64,000 nucleotides of DNA, taken from positions 62,001 through 126,000 of the forward strand of contig JAIWNI010000068.1 of assembly GCA_025331435.1 (NCBI GenBank), written 5' to 3'. The position numbers and the translations under genes were made by a program. Below the pieces are notes generated by a model. It did no database searches, had not been told where the DNA came from, and saw only the letters and a list, made by a program, of their open reading frames with translations. This DNA is from Choanephora cucurbitarum. Its lineage: Eukaryota; Mucoromycota; Mucoromycetes; Mucorales; Choanephoraceae. Positions 1 to 10,742 of the stretch are shown piece after piece. The first letter of the stretch is position 1. Every line of letters begins with the position of its first letter.

Positions 1-360
1 AAATGTCGTTAACTTCAATACTTTCACGCTTAACTCAGTCTCTTTTTGAATTTCTTTTTTATGAATACATATAGACATTTATTCTTTTTCTTTTCTAGCT
101 TCAAATAGCCTCTAGCACATCTACACTAATTTCTCATCCTGACTTTCTTGACTTACCATACAAACTCCATCACAATGTCTTCAAACAAGCTTTCCTCTCT
201 TATCACACGAGATCCATCTTGTAGGGTAACGGCAACTAGCTAAATGACTGTCTCGTGCCATCCCTGTAATCGTTCAGAGTGTAAAAAATGACACCATGCT
301 TCTCACATCAGCCGAATACATGTTCTTTACACACTACCATGGTTTTGTGGTTTAACCTAA

Positions 361-390
361 TCCAGTCTAATCCAGTCTAATCCAGTCTAA
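361..390. repeat. 10-bp tandem repeat, three copies
   Basis: Three perfect consecutive copies of the 10-mer TCCAGTCTAA are visible, followed by a degenerate fourth. It sits in pyrimidine-rich non-coding DNA. Confidence 0.85.
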
Positions 391-1332
391 TCTGCTTCAG
401 CCTGACTCAATTTAGTCTGCAATGCTTGCGTGCATCTCTTCTCTGGTTTCATCTCTCATTCTGCTTCTTTATCCACCTCCTTCGTCCCTTTTCTTGTCTT
501 GCAGCTTGCTCTTTGTCAGTGTTCTACTAGCTCTTTTTCTACAGCTGGACATCAACTAGTTTCTATCATTAACCATCTAAGCCTCAACACTCGGCGTACA
601 CCTGTTATCGCATCCTATCCCTTTTTTTTTTTGAAGGTCTTTTGTATCTACAGTGCTTTCAGCGCATCTCCGTATTCAGCTATTCGCGTATATCTGTGCA
701 TCATATTCTTTCCTTGTTTTTTTTCTCCCAGTTCCAGCTAGTCTACAAGCTTTTTGTTTCTTCATTTCATCCACATGCTCGCTTTGAGCCATCTGACGGC
801 GTTGAACTGAGTTGCCACCTGGTGTCTATAGTTTTCGTCGTCCTCTTCATCTTCTTCTACCTCTATCTTTCCACTAAATGCAAGTTACGTCGTCCAACCA
901 ACTCTGTCTACAGCCAGATAATCTCAAAAGTACACCCACTCTACTGACACCTTGAAAGAGTCTGTCCATTTCCTTCTCCTTACCGAGAGCCTTTTGCGTC
1001 TTGTCGAAAGAGCAAAAAATAAGCAGGAAAAGGGGAGGGTGGGTATACAAACCGCGTACAGACCAAACTCGGTTTGTGCTTTCGATGCAAGGGCCAATAT
1101 TACTTGTCGTTACTGTCACATCTCATGCCTGTCTTTGCGCTTTACCGGAAAAGGGGTATTGTTCAGAACTAGACTCTGCTCGAAACAGAACATAACGTGC
1201 TCTGCTGCTTTTGACTCGCTGATCAAAGGAAAGAAGAAGGGAGACAAAACAAGCGGTCAGATGATGGACAAGCCAGAATTCTGTCTTGCATCCACTGTTT
1301 GTTTGACCTCTTTTTTATTTGTCATCCATAGC

Positions 1333-1338
1333 GTCGTT

Positions 1339-1388
<50 letters not shown>

Positions 1389-1390
1389 CG
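1333..1390. repeat. Hexanucleotide microsatellite (GTTGTC)n
   Basis: About nine copies of GTTGTC run in a row with a few variant triplets at the edges. One frame reads as poly-valine, which makes an otherwise unremarkable open frame look long; I do not regard it as coding. Confidence 0.85.
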
Positions 1391-2335
1391 CTGTCTTGAG
1401 AAATGGCTTGCTTACTCTGAAACTTGCGTTACTGATAGCTTCAACTCTCGTGGAAACATCAAACTGATCGGAAGGTACAGCTTGCTACAAGAAAAATAGG
1501 GAAAGAAACAAGCCTCAAAGTGATCACTGAAGTCTTGGAAAAAAGAAAAAAAAAATTACAAAGCCAGCAACTCTGATCTCTTGATTTGAAGCGGCCAAAG
1601 AGAATCTAAGCTACAAACAGTCTTGAAATGCTTCAGAGAATGCTTGGGTAACCATAAAAAAAAAAGAGGTGTTATGAATTTCGGCAGAGTCTTTGAGCCA
1701 ACTGAAGCTTTCTCCACCAAGAGAAGCATAGACCTTGCAACAAGCTCCACATATTTATTCTAGACTTTTCTTTTCCTTTGACAATGTCTTTAGCGGCTTT
1801 AAGCTAAAAGGAAGCGTTCCAAGGATATCTTACATCACTTGCAAAAGGGAATATTATATCAGTGTTTTATTTTCTATCTGGTTTTAGTTTTGAGTGATAA
1901 CAAAGATGTGTTTATTGCTTTTGATTGCTTTGCATTCATATTATCTTCTTTTTATTTATTTTTTTAAGAAAAATACCAACAATTACAGAATGACTTTGTT
2001 CAACAAATTAGATAGAATGTAATGTGAAATGACTAGAGCTTTTATTGATGTGAAATAATAGAGGAGAGTTGTTTAGAGTAACAAGAAAGCGAGAGAGAGA
2101 GAGAGAGAAAGAGAAAGGCAGATAGACATTGATTTTTTTCGTTGTTGTTTTTTGAGAGTTTTTTTTTTGCTTGTGACAGAGAAGGAAGAGCAGCAAGAAG
2201 ACAAAGAAAAAGGCCAGAATGAAGACCAAGACAAAGGCTAGGACAAGACTAGGACAAGACTAGGATAAAGACCAGAACAAAAACATAGAGAGTCAGCCAA
2301 GAAAAGACCATAGTGTGAGCTGCCTCGAAAGTATG

Positions 2336-2456
2336 AGTCCTCCCTCCCCTGTTACCCTACTCCTAACGGGCCTACAAGTTAGGCTAAAGCCTACCTTCAT
2401 GACCCAGAGTAGCTAGTAGCCTTTTGCCCGAAGCGTGGTACCCTGGCGGATGCCGC
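2336..2456. other. GC-rich island with inverted repeats
   Basis: A roughly 120-bp block is clearly richer in G and C than its surroundings. It contains a perfect 6-bp stem CCTAAC/GTTAGG (2362-2383) and, directly following, the inverted repeat AGGCT-AA-AGCCT (2381-2392). Its left edge carries TCCTCCCTCCCC, which is shared with the polypurine-tract region of the retrotransposon at 10250-10261. It may be a relic of a related element or a structured RNA; neither is shown. Confidence 0.35.
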
Positions 2457-2500
2457 AGATACCGAAAGACAGAGAGGAAGACCCATGACTTTGAGCATGC

Positions 2501-2577
2501 CAGACAGACAGACAGACAGATAGACAGAAAGACAGAAAGACAGAAAGACAGAAAGACAGACAGACAGACAGATAGAC
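2501..2577. repeat. (AGAC)n / GACAGAAA microsatellite
   Basis: A run of AGAC tetranucleotides is interrupted by several AGAA variants. It lies in purine-rich non-coding DNA and no coding role is apparent. Confidence 0.85.
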
Positions 2578-3968
2578 GAGTAGAGAGATACTAGAGCTCG
2601 AGATCTATTGGGTGATTCGGATTTACGTTAGTTAGAATGGAGCTGATAGAGGAAAGATGATAACCATACCAAAAGATAACATAATAGACAAAAGAAGACT
2701 AGTTTGGTAGCTTGCTTGAGGGAAGAGAAGGACCAAGACAATGAGAGAGCACCATGACAATTGAAGAAAGGAGTAGAGAGTGAAAGAGCTTTTTTGCAGC
2801 TTCAGAGGTTATGTAGTAGTATAAATGACTTTGTAGTTTGAATGAAACTAAAGAAAAGAGAAGAAGAAAAAAGAAGGCAGAAAGCGCGTTTTCCCTTTTA
2901 AACAAAATCAGAAAGATCAGCGCAATTTTTGCATCATGTCCGTTTTCTTTTTTATCCCTTTTCACATGCTTGCGTTTCAGCCTACAGAAAAAATTAAATG
3001 TCTACTGCTTTGCCTCTTTCGAATTTCCCTGACATCTTGACAGATCCAACAAGATGAAAAGTGAAGCAAAATAATGACTAGCACATAGCTATAGGCTATT
3101 CCAGCTGCTGAACGAATGACATTGAAGGCTAAAGAGGAGTTTGTGTGTCAAAGCGAATTAAATCAATGTTTGCATAGAATGGAAAGAGAGAGGGAGATGC
3201 CAGAATCTAATTGGGTGGCTATCTTAGCCTTATCTACAGCTATAACCATAGATAATAGCAGTGTCTTGTGACCATGTTCATCACTATGGCTTTATCTGTT
3301 CATTGCTCTGCTTGCTTCACTTGTCTTGGTCATCACTAACAGAAACATAGCATTCATGATCAATCTTATGCTACCTCTTTTATGTATCCATCAGATCAGT
3401 CTACCTTGTTTCAATGTCAAGTTCAACCATGAGTAAAATGAGCCAAGACAAAACTGATCCCTGTGAATATGCATGCTTAGCTAAGGCCTATTTGTGTTGT
3501 TTGTTGTCGCATTCACAATAAAATGGGTAGTAACAAAAAGCATTCAGCAAGCCCAAGCTAAATTTAATGCCTTCTTTGCTTGTCTCTCTGAGCCTGCTTT
3601 CGAATCAACAAAATCTCGAGAAAGATACGATGCGTGTAAAATAAGAGTCTGTAAGGCAGCCTTTTCTTTTTTTTTTCTTTCTTTTTTTGCATGAAAATAA
3701 AGCGTTCAGAAAAAGAAAAGAGCCTCCCAAGATTTCTCTTGCAGTTACACAAACTATCTTATTCGTGCCATTATTAGTCGAATCTCGAAAAGGGGCAGAA
3801 ATTTTTTTTTTGCTTATTTCTTTCTTCTTCAGAACCAGCAAAGACGTTACTAGAGAGGCTAAGGTCGAAAATGAAAGCAGTAAAGACAGACACTTGATTA
3901 TGCGACACATTACTGCTTGCTTTTACTCTTTCGAGCGTCTTGTTGCGTTCTGTGTGGTCAACCTTCAG

Positions 3969-3973
<5 letters not shown>

Positions 3974-4009
<36 letters not shown>
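3974..4009. repeat. (CT)n dinucleotide repeat
   Basis: About eighteen consecutive CT units are followed by a T run. Typical slippage repeat in an intergenic region. Confidence 0.9.
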
Positions 4010-4017
<8 letters not shown>

Positions 4018-7000
4018 TTGCAATCGTCTTTAACATGGATGCAAATATGGAATCTACACACAGAGACCTTTGACTTAAAGATGCTTGCTGTGTCCAACTA
4101 AAGCCCACCAAAAAGAAGCAAAAGAACAGTGAGAGCACGACAGAGGAACGTCTTGTTTCTGTTTTGCAAACCTGAACCAACAACTACCCAGGTTACATAA
4201 ATGGTTGAGACAATGCTTGTATCCTGAGCAAATGCAGATGCAGAGTAGGTACCAGTTGGAAGGAAAAACGCTAGTTGAACAGGTATCTCGCTGCAGAATA
4301 GGCTGTAGCTACTGTTGAATTCGAAGGTAAGATAGATAAAAGAGGACGGAACAAGATGTCACATCGAACGTGGAAGGTTGGATATTGGATATTGGATATT
4401 GTTGGGAAAGAAGCAAACCACCAGGTAAAAGCAAGGGATTTCATGCAAGTGGATTGAGATAGAGCGAGTATACGGATGTATTGTGTGATGACGATTGTTA
4501 GAGGTCTTTCAGTGTTTGAGTTTAAAGGGATAGCGGACAGTCCTTGGATCTGCAGCGTAGGCTTGCTAACATGAGATCTTCTCAGACAACAAGACACCTC
4601 TTCAGCAGTATTGATATTGTGTCCGGATGCAACTTATTTTGCTGTCTCTTTTTGTTGTTGACAAGATGATTGGAAAGAAAAAATAAACACCTGACCATGT
4701 TTGTCCCGTTGTCATTGACTATCTTGATGAGACTTTGAAGTGCGAGATTTTACGTGTTGATTTTGGCTTTTGGATGTTTAGGGAATAGATTTGGAAATAT
4801 CATATCTCGATGGAGTTTGGAGGACAAGGCTAGATTAGTGAGACCAATGTCATTATTCTAATATTCTCTTGTCGCCCTCGAAACACACCTTGGTTTAGCC
4901 TAGAAATCAGTCTCAGTAAGCACAGCATGCATACTATGCCAGCATGATGCTCATGGAAGAGAAGTGAACAGATTGTTATATGGTGTCTGACCTCCAAGCT
5001 CAAGGTAAAATGGACCAAACAAGATGGTTATAGCTTTCAACCATGATATACATTTCATTCCGATTTATTAGCAGACTTTGGAGTCACAGAAAATCAACAA
5101 AGAGTCTTTGACATAGTAAAATGATACACTGAGAGTCTGATCATTTGGCATATGTCCCTTTATTATATGAGAAATCGTTAGGGTGATGTTGGGACTGAAT
5201 TTAGAGATGACCTTTGTCTAACAAAAGTTTTCAGATGTGAAAGCCGCACTTTCATTCATATCACGGAAAGAGCGATTGAATGATACGAGCATTCTTTTTG
5301 CTTTTTTTTTTTTTTGAGTAAGTAAGAATGTATCGTCTGTGAAGCTCTGAAGCATTTCCGGTAACTTTATGTTTGACTTGCAGACTGATGAAAATGAACT
5401 CGTTTTCAGTCTCTCCATTTTATGCCAAACTAGCAAACTTGAGTGGTTAGAGCTGGCAGAACAAACCGTCTCGTACAAAGCTGAAAACAGTACACAGTGC
5501 ACATGCTATACGGAGGTTTCGATCTACAGAGTCTTAGACTTGCAACTATATTTTACGATGAACTATACCTTTGCAGAGTCAAACTCGAAAGCGGCTTTTA
5601 GATCTACGTCCACCCACTGACAAATGGCTAATCGTTTTTTTTTTAGGTATGAAATGTTGGGAAATTTATATTGGACTGTGAGATAGGTTTTAACTATGTA
5701 AAATGTAGATTTATTTCGATAGCTTTTATTGGATTAATATAGATGACACTTATTATATTTCGTTAGTAATGCCTACTTTTTCTAATTCTCGAGTATGGTA
5801 ACAATCCCAAAGAAGAAGAAGAAGAAGCGTAGATCATGATGATTTTGTTATAATCTTGGATGTACAAGAAATAGTGTTTAAGTACACCCCATTTGACACC
5901 TTTCAGGTAGCACTGTTTATTTTCTGAGTACCGCAAACAAAAAACGATAATAGTCATTCCAGGACGCGACATGCTAGTTCTTGCCCCTCCTTTTTTTCTT
6001 TTAGAGATTTGTCAACATAAATACCTTGTTCCCGGCAATATACAGCATGGTACTAGCATAATGAGCAAGCGCAGAAACAGAGACTATATTCGAGATAAAG
6101 GAGAACGAGTTGGACGAGAAAACGTGAAGGGCCAGAACTAGTCAAAGTAAGGATCGTGTCGATGAGGAAGGATAGGATGTGTTGACAAGTCGGATGGTAT
6201 GCGTTTTGTGCTGAATACAGAAGTCGAGTGTCGAGTGTCGAAATCGAAGCATGAATATCGGGTGATATGTGTTGAGCAAACACAGACAACGCATCCATCA
6301 AGCATAAAGAGGGCATGAGCCATAGAACAAGAAGAGTCATGAAAGGTAGGTGGAGAAACAAGATAAACAACGAAAGCGAAGAAGAAGTATATGCATCTGA
6401 ACTGGGCTATGCTTTGGTTGGAACGAAATTGGATCAGCATATGCATGGATTGTTTGACTATGGTCGTCGAAGACTCATTCGTATTTCCAATCAACGAGTT
6501 CTGAGGGCTATGTCTTACATTCAAAGCATTCTTGTGAGGTTCGGACAGTAAGTCAAGTCGGAAAGAATAGAGAGTAAAGATATAGATAGGTCAGGGATTG
6601 CTTCAGGCAAACAACAAGAAAATAAAAATGTATATGTGTTTGTGAGAGAAAGAGAACTTAGTATGTGTGTGTTACAGCTAAAATGGGGAGGGGAGGAGAA
6701 GGATTGTTAGGTGTTGTTTACAAAAAAAAACAAAGCAACAAGGATAGAAGGCTAAGACTAGAGTTAAAATACCCATTTTCTTTTTCACGACAAGCTGGCA
6801 CTATGATGACAAGAGCCTAAGAGGAGATAGGAAGCAGAGATTAGCAGATCATAAGACCATAGTTCATGCTGATGAAAGCCCCTCTTGACAACTTGACTTT
6901 TTTCGTATGAAAATGATCTGACGCTCGTTTTGGATGTGAAGACCAAACTCAAGAACAGATACTATCTCAATGAGATTGTTTGCTTGATGGCTAGCACGAG

Positions 7001-7800
7001 AAAGAAGAGATATTCGTCATACAGCCATCTCAAAGCAGATGAAAGAAGACAAATAGGGTTTTGGAGCGGTGATATATAAAAAAAAAAAAGAGAGCCCCAG
7101 AGGGATGCCTACAATTGAACCCATAGTCTGTGAAAGAAGCTTCCACAGCAATCTATATAACCATCATCCCTTACGTATCTCAAGTAAAGGAAAGATAGTA
7201 GTTCACAAAGACGCCGAAGCCGACAGCTTTGCGTGCAACAAATAAATACCTGACATCAGACAGATGTGCACCATCCCACTGGATCTTTAACATCCGTCAG
7301 AAGCTTTAGTTTGTGTATTGTCACTCGGCACTAGAACCAAGTCCTAGATAATTGACTGGATTCTTTATGCATGATTGCAATCACCTGAAGAGGAGTTAAT
7401 TAAAGAGGAAAGAACTGAGTCAGTAGGTATAAAGATCCCCATATTCGATGAGATGCTGTATGCAATAAAACAAGTGCCATCAGTCCGCTTTTCTTGCTTG
7501 AAGAGATCTGATCAGAAGGTGTTCTTTTAGCTGAGGCTTCGATTTTGTATCGAGCAACCAAAAAAGAAAAGAAAGAGACAGAAAGAAGGCGAAAGTAAAA
7601 GAACAAAACTTACTCTTGAGATCACTACTTTAAACCATCTCTTGCCAACCACATTATGTTTCGCGAAATCAAGTGGATCGATACTCAAAAAACATCCACA
7701 GGCTAACCAAGAAAACCAAAATACAAGTATTTGTGAGCATTCTATCAATGAAAAAGATGCATTTGTTTATTTGTATCTGCAAGTGTAGGAAAGGCAGGTA

Positions 7801-8460
7801 AAGGACCGACCGGAGCAGAGGCCTGTAAAGCAAGCCATACCACCGCCAAAGCAGCAGCAGCTGGAACAAGCAAAAGTTAGAAAAAAAAAAACCCGGCATG
7901 AACGACAGCCAGTGATGGTAGGCACAACCACTGACAAAGCAGCAGTCGCTAATCCATAGAGAGGAGGCAAGGAGGGAGTACACACGAACGCCTGTGAAGC
8001 AAGCCATGCTACCGAATAGGCAGCAGCAGGAACAAGCAAGAGAAGGAAAAACCAAGGAACCAAAACGAACGACAGCCAGTGATTAAATGCTAGCAGCACT
8101 GACATAGGCAGCAACACCAAGCAAGCGAAAAGAAAAAAGAAGCACCACAGACGAAAGCCTTGAAAACCTACCACAGCCACCGACAAAGCAGCAGCCATGG
8201 GAAGGGGAAGAGCAGGCAAGGAACAGACAAGGAACAGACAAGGAACAGACAAGGAACAGACAAGGAACAGACAAGGAGCAGGAGCAGGGAACCAGCAAGA
8301 AAAACGACAGCGGGTTGTCAATGCTGCAACCACAGACTAAAAAGCAGCAGTCGCAAAGCAAGGAAGCGGGGAGCACAAACGAAGGCCTGTTGGTATGCTG
8401 CAGCCACCGACGAATCAGCAGCCACAAGCAAAAGACAGAAAAAGAAAAAGACGCCAGAGA
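7801..8460. repeat. Diverged tandem array, units of about 170-220 bp
   Basis: A module recurs at about 7815, 7990, 8155 and 8380. Each starts with a phrase like GCCTGTGAAGCAAGCC, continues into AAAGCAGCAGC, and in the complete copies has AACGACAGCCAGTG further on. The copies differ by many substitutions and indels, so the array is old. It is richer in G and C than its flanks and ends next to the gene at 8486-9139. Open frames across it on both strands look like by-products of the repeat. Confidence 0.55.
8221..8275. repeat. 11-bp minisatellite, five copies
   Basis: Five perfect copies of GAACAGACAAG lie inside the larger diverged array and expand one of its units. Confidence 0.9.
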
Positions 8461-8485
8461 AAGGAAGAGAGGAAAAGAAGAAGAG

Positions 8486-9139
8486 TTAAAATCGTCTAAA
8501 ACGACTTCTATCACCTTCTTCATCGTTATCATCATCTCTCTTTCGCTTACCCAGTACAGTAGGCGTAGGAGCAACAGGAACATTTCTTGTGACGGTAGCC
8601 ACACTTGTCTCGGTGTTGGCGGTGGTGGTGTATACACTCCTAATGTCACCAGGTGCAATGCAAAAGGTCACGGTAGTAGTCACCTTGGTGACGATGGTGG
8701 TGGTGGTGGCAACGGTAATAGTGGTAGTGGTGTGGACACTAGTTGGTGTCCTGGACACAGGTTTGATTGTGGTGGTGGTGGTGTTGGTGTTGGTGCAGGT
8801 GTCTGTGTCGATGGTCACCGTTGCATTGGTGCCAGCACCAGCAGGAAGAGACCCAAATGCCATCAAGGGCACAGGCAAAGGCGAGAGCAGTGGGATCCTA
8901 CGCATAGGAGGAGGCGTGTATAGGCGCGGCTCAGGAGAAAGAGAGGGAGCAGTAGCAGCGGCAGAAGCAGCAGACATCATGGCAGAGTGCCGTCTGTGTT
9001 CTCTCTGTGCATTCTTGAGACAGTTTTGAACAAAGAGCCTCTTTGAGAGAGGGGACCCTTTTTTTGTGTCAGCCCTGAGTTTGTTGTTGCTGGCATCGAT
9101 TATGAGGTTGAGAAAATTCATTCGTCTGAAGGGCTCCAT
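8486..9139 (-). CDS. Uncharacterised Thr-rich protein with C-terminal basic motif
   Basis: A single-exon frame of 217 codons begins at the ATG at 9139, which fits better than the longer upstream extension whose first residues are AT-rich junk. The N-terminal 50 residues (MEPFRRMNFLN... to REHRRHS) look folded and basic. They are followed by an Ala/Ser stretch, a Pro-rich stretch, a long Thr/Val-rich segment at about residues 115-170, and a tail with KRKR followed by acidic residues, which could be a nuclear localisation signal. I recognise no domain. Codons use C and G more than nearby non-coding DNA, supporting a real gene. The diverged tandem array lies just downstream, and the retrotransposon array starts 348 bp upstream in the same orientation. 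Confidence 0.6.
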   Translation of the reverse strand: MEPFRRMNFLNLIIDASNNKLRADTKKGSPLSKRLFVQNCLKNAQREHRRHSAMMSAASAAATAPSLSPEPRLYTPPPMRRIPLLSPLPVPLMAFGSLPAGAGTNATVTIDTDTCTNTNTTTTTIKPVSRTPTSVHTTTTITVATTTTIVTKVTTTVTFCIAPGDIRSVYTTTANTETSVATVTRNVPVAPTPTVLGKRKRDDDNDEEGDRSRFRRF

Positions 9140-9372
9140 GGTAAACAAATCGATATAAGTTGAGTGAGAGAAAAGTGAAAGAAAGAGAAAAAAGTCAATA
9201 AAGAGATGCAAGTAATATTTGATCGATTTGCATGGTTGTTGCGTAAACAAAAGTTCTCTCTCTTGCTCTCTCTATCGACCCTTGTCTTTTTTTTTGCCTC
9301 TTTTTTTTTTTTCTTTCTCTCTCTGTCTTCTCTATATCTCTATTTTCTCATCAATATCTTCTTTGTCCGATG

Positions 9373-9400
9373 ATTGGTTCGCAAAATGACGTGTTGTCAT
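9373..9400 (-). promoter_or_regulatory. CCAAT and CRE-like elements upstream of the 8486-9139 gene
   Basis: Reading the minus strand, a CCAAT pentamer (9373-9377 reversed) lies near an inverted repeat ATGAC-N5-GTCAT (9386-9400) containing TGACGTG, a CRE/bZIP-type core. They sit about 240-260 bp before the start codon. Function is inferred from motif identity only. Confidence 0.3.
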
Positions 9401-9487
9401 AACAATCTCTTTTTTTTTAGTGCCCATAGTGATCAACATCATCCTCTTCCTTCTTGTTGTCTAGCGCTTTACTTTTTAGTCAGAATG

Positions 9488-10247
9488 TGTAACGTTGTTG
9501 TACGAGAGAAGGGGTTTTAAAAGGAATAAATATAGTTTTCTTTAGAGAATATATGAATATGTTAATCTTAACGACTTGGTTATTCAGATACAAGTAATAA
9601 CTATGATAGTCTTTAGTAGTAGACTTGTTTAGTTTTATGAGGAAAAGTAAGAGAAAGGTAAAAAGAACAGTTCTATCCTATTGGACTTGGTTATTCAGGA
9701 ACTATGGTAGTCTTAGAAGCAGACTTGTTTAGTTGTTAGTAATATAAATGGTGAAGAGAACTGATTAATCCCAAAGGACTTGGTAGTTCAATAAACTATG
9801 GTAGTCTTATATGGCAGACTTGTTTAGTTTGTTAGTAATATAAAAGGTGAAGAGAACTGATTAATCCTAAAGGACTTGGTAGTTCAATAAACTATGGTAG
9901 TCTTATATGGCAGACTTGTTTAGTTTGGGTAAGGAAAAGTGAAATCGAATATGTTAATCTGATAGACTTGTTTATTCGAAGGTTAACTATGGTAGTCTTA
10001 TATGGTAGACTTGTTTAGTTTAACGTGTAGTAACTGAAGAAAATACAAAGAAAAGAAAAATACAAAGAAAATTTAAAGAAAGAAAAGTATAAAGAAAAAT
10101 AAAGTCTCGAAGGACAAAAAGATCCGTATGGGATAAATTAGGTAGAAAAAGAATAGATGAGAACAAAGCTGATTTTTATTGAGAGAGAAAATAAAGAGAT
10201 ATTTATAAAAAAGAAAAAATAGCCAGTCACCCAGAGAAGGTGTTACA
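9488..10247 (-). repeat. LTR 1 (3' LTR of unit 1)
   Basis: The 760-bp repeat is bounded by the short inverted ends TGTAAC and GTTACA. It holds five copies of a module with spacing 101, 94, 96 and 95 bp (starts at 9599, 9700, 9794, 9890, 9985). Each module contains an imperfect palindrome with AGTCT and AGACT arms followed by TGTTTAGTT. On the element's sense strand a TATA-like TTTTATAAAT (10201-10210) lies only about 40 nt from the LTR start, so U3 may be very short and most of the LTR transcribed. Confidence 0.95.
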
Positions 10248-10250
10248 TAT

Positions 10251-10261
10251 CCTCCCTCCCC
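10251..10261 (-). other. Polypurine tract, unit 1
   Basis: On the sense strand GGGGAGGGAGG lies a few bases upstream of the 3' LTR, the expected place and composition for the plus-strand primer of reverse transcription. Confidence 0.8.
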
Positions 10262-10277
10262 AGAAAAGTAGGACCTC

Positions 10278-10742
10278 CTACTTTGACTTGATAGTCATAG
10301 TCTTGGAAAAGAGTTTCTTGTATTCAGTGGTAACTTCCTTGAGAATGTATTTGTAAAGATGTTTGTTGGTGAAAAGAGGTTCATATGTCTTTTTGAATTG
10401 AGTTATAAATACAAAAGATGCCACCTTTTCGTGGAATTGATTTGCGATGAATTTTCTTATGATTTTTCTTCGGTATTGAGTAAGTGATCTGATGGCAATA
10501 TCAGCTTTCTCCAAGGAGTTCACCATCTGTTCATTTTTGTTGGGATTTTGTTTTCGAATAATATCAGGGATCAGAGCTAACATTAAATGGGGATTGGTTT
10601 TGTTATGGTCTTGAGACAGTATTTCAAGAAGATCTAGTTCGTTTTGCGGATCACAATAATTCATAGTGGGTTTGAGTTGGGATGAATAGTTGGGGGTTGT
10701 AAGCAATATTTGGTGTTTTATATATCTTGAGTTTATTGCCAT
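10278..10742 (-). CDS. Extra retrotransposon ORF, unit 1 (unknown function)
   Basis: A 154-codon frame follows the integrase and overlaps its last 92 nt in the +1 frame. Its own frame is blocked by a stop about 15 codons before its ATG, so it would be translated from that ATG or after a frameshift. The product is basic, Lys/Asn/Gln-rich and predicted largely helical by eye, without signal peptide or membrane segment. That argues against a typical envelope protein although it occupies the env position. It is identical in all three units, but the units are too young for that to prove selection. I recognise no family. Confidence 0.6.
   Translation of the reverse strand: MAINSRYIKHQILLTTPNYSSQLKPTMNYCDPQNELDLLEILSQDHNKTNPHLMLALIPDIIRKQNPNKNEQMVNSLEKADIAIRSLTQYRRKIIRKFIANQFHEKVASFVFITQFKKTYEPLFTNKHLYKYILKEVTTEYKKLFSKTMTIKSK

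Larger units (their letters stand above)
1..8485. other. Gene-poor intergenic region with simple repeats
   Basis: No supported gene is seen in this 8.5-kb stretch. Open frames are short, rich in Phe/Ser/Leu or Lys/Arg from pyrimidine or purine tracts, and lack recognisable domains. It is pyrimidine-rich on the plus strand up to about 1.0 kb and largely purine-rich from 2.0 to 7.3 kb. It holds several microsatellites, a GC-rich island and a diverged tandem array, annotated separately. Short direct repeats of an 11-bp unit also lie near 2239-2268. Non-coding transcripts or long promoters are possible but nothing proves them. Confidence 0.5.

Noticed and set aside
175..243. 22-codon ORF with good start context near the left edge
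   Set aside because: Too short and no continuing exon could be traced; it may be a first exon or upstream ORF but is not supportable.
952..1467. 171-codon ORF with a poly-valine run
   Set aside because: The run is only the (GTTGTC)n microsatellite translated; the rest lacks any domain and has no leader or splice context.
2336..2456. tRNA or 5S rRNA gene in the GC-rich island
   Set aside because: No cloverleaf, A/B box or 5S internal control region could be formed.
6315..6551. 78-codon plus-strand ORF
   Set aside because: Balanced composition but no domain, no leader, and an overlapping opposite-strand ORF of similar quality.
7767..8658. Long minus-strand ORFs rich in Cys, Phe and Leu
   Set aside because: They are antisense readings of a tandem array and its 11-bp minisatellite; composition follows the repeat, and several frames are open at once.
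8315..8923. Plus-strand ORFs opposite the 8486-9139 gene
   Set aside because: Gly- and Val-rich frames are the antisense of Thr-rich codons in the real gene.
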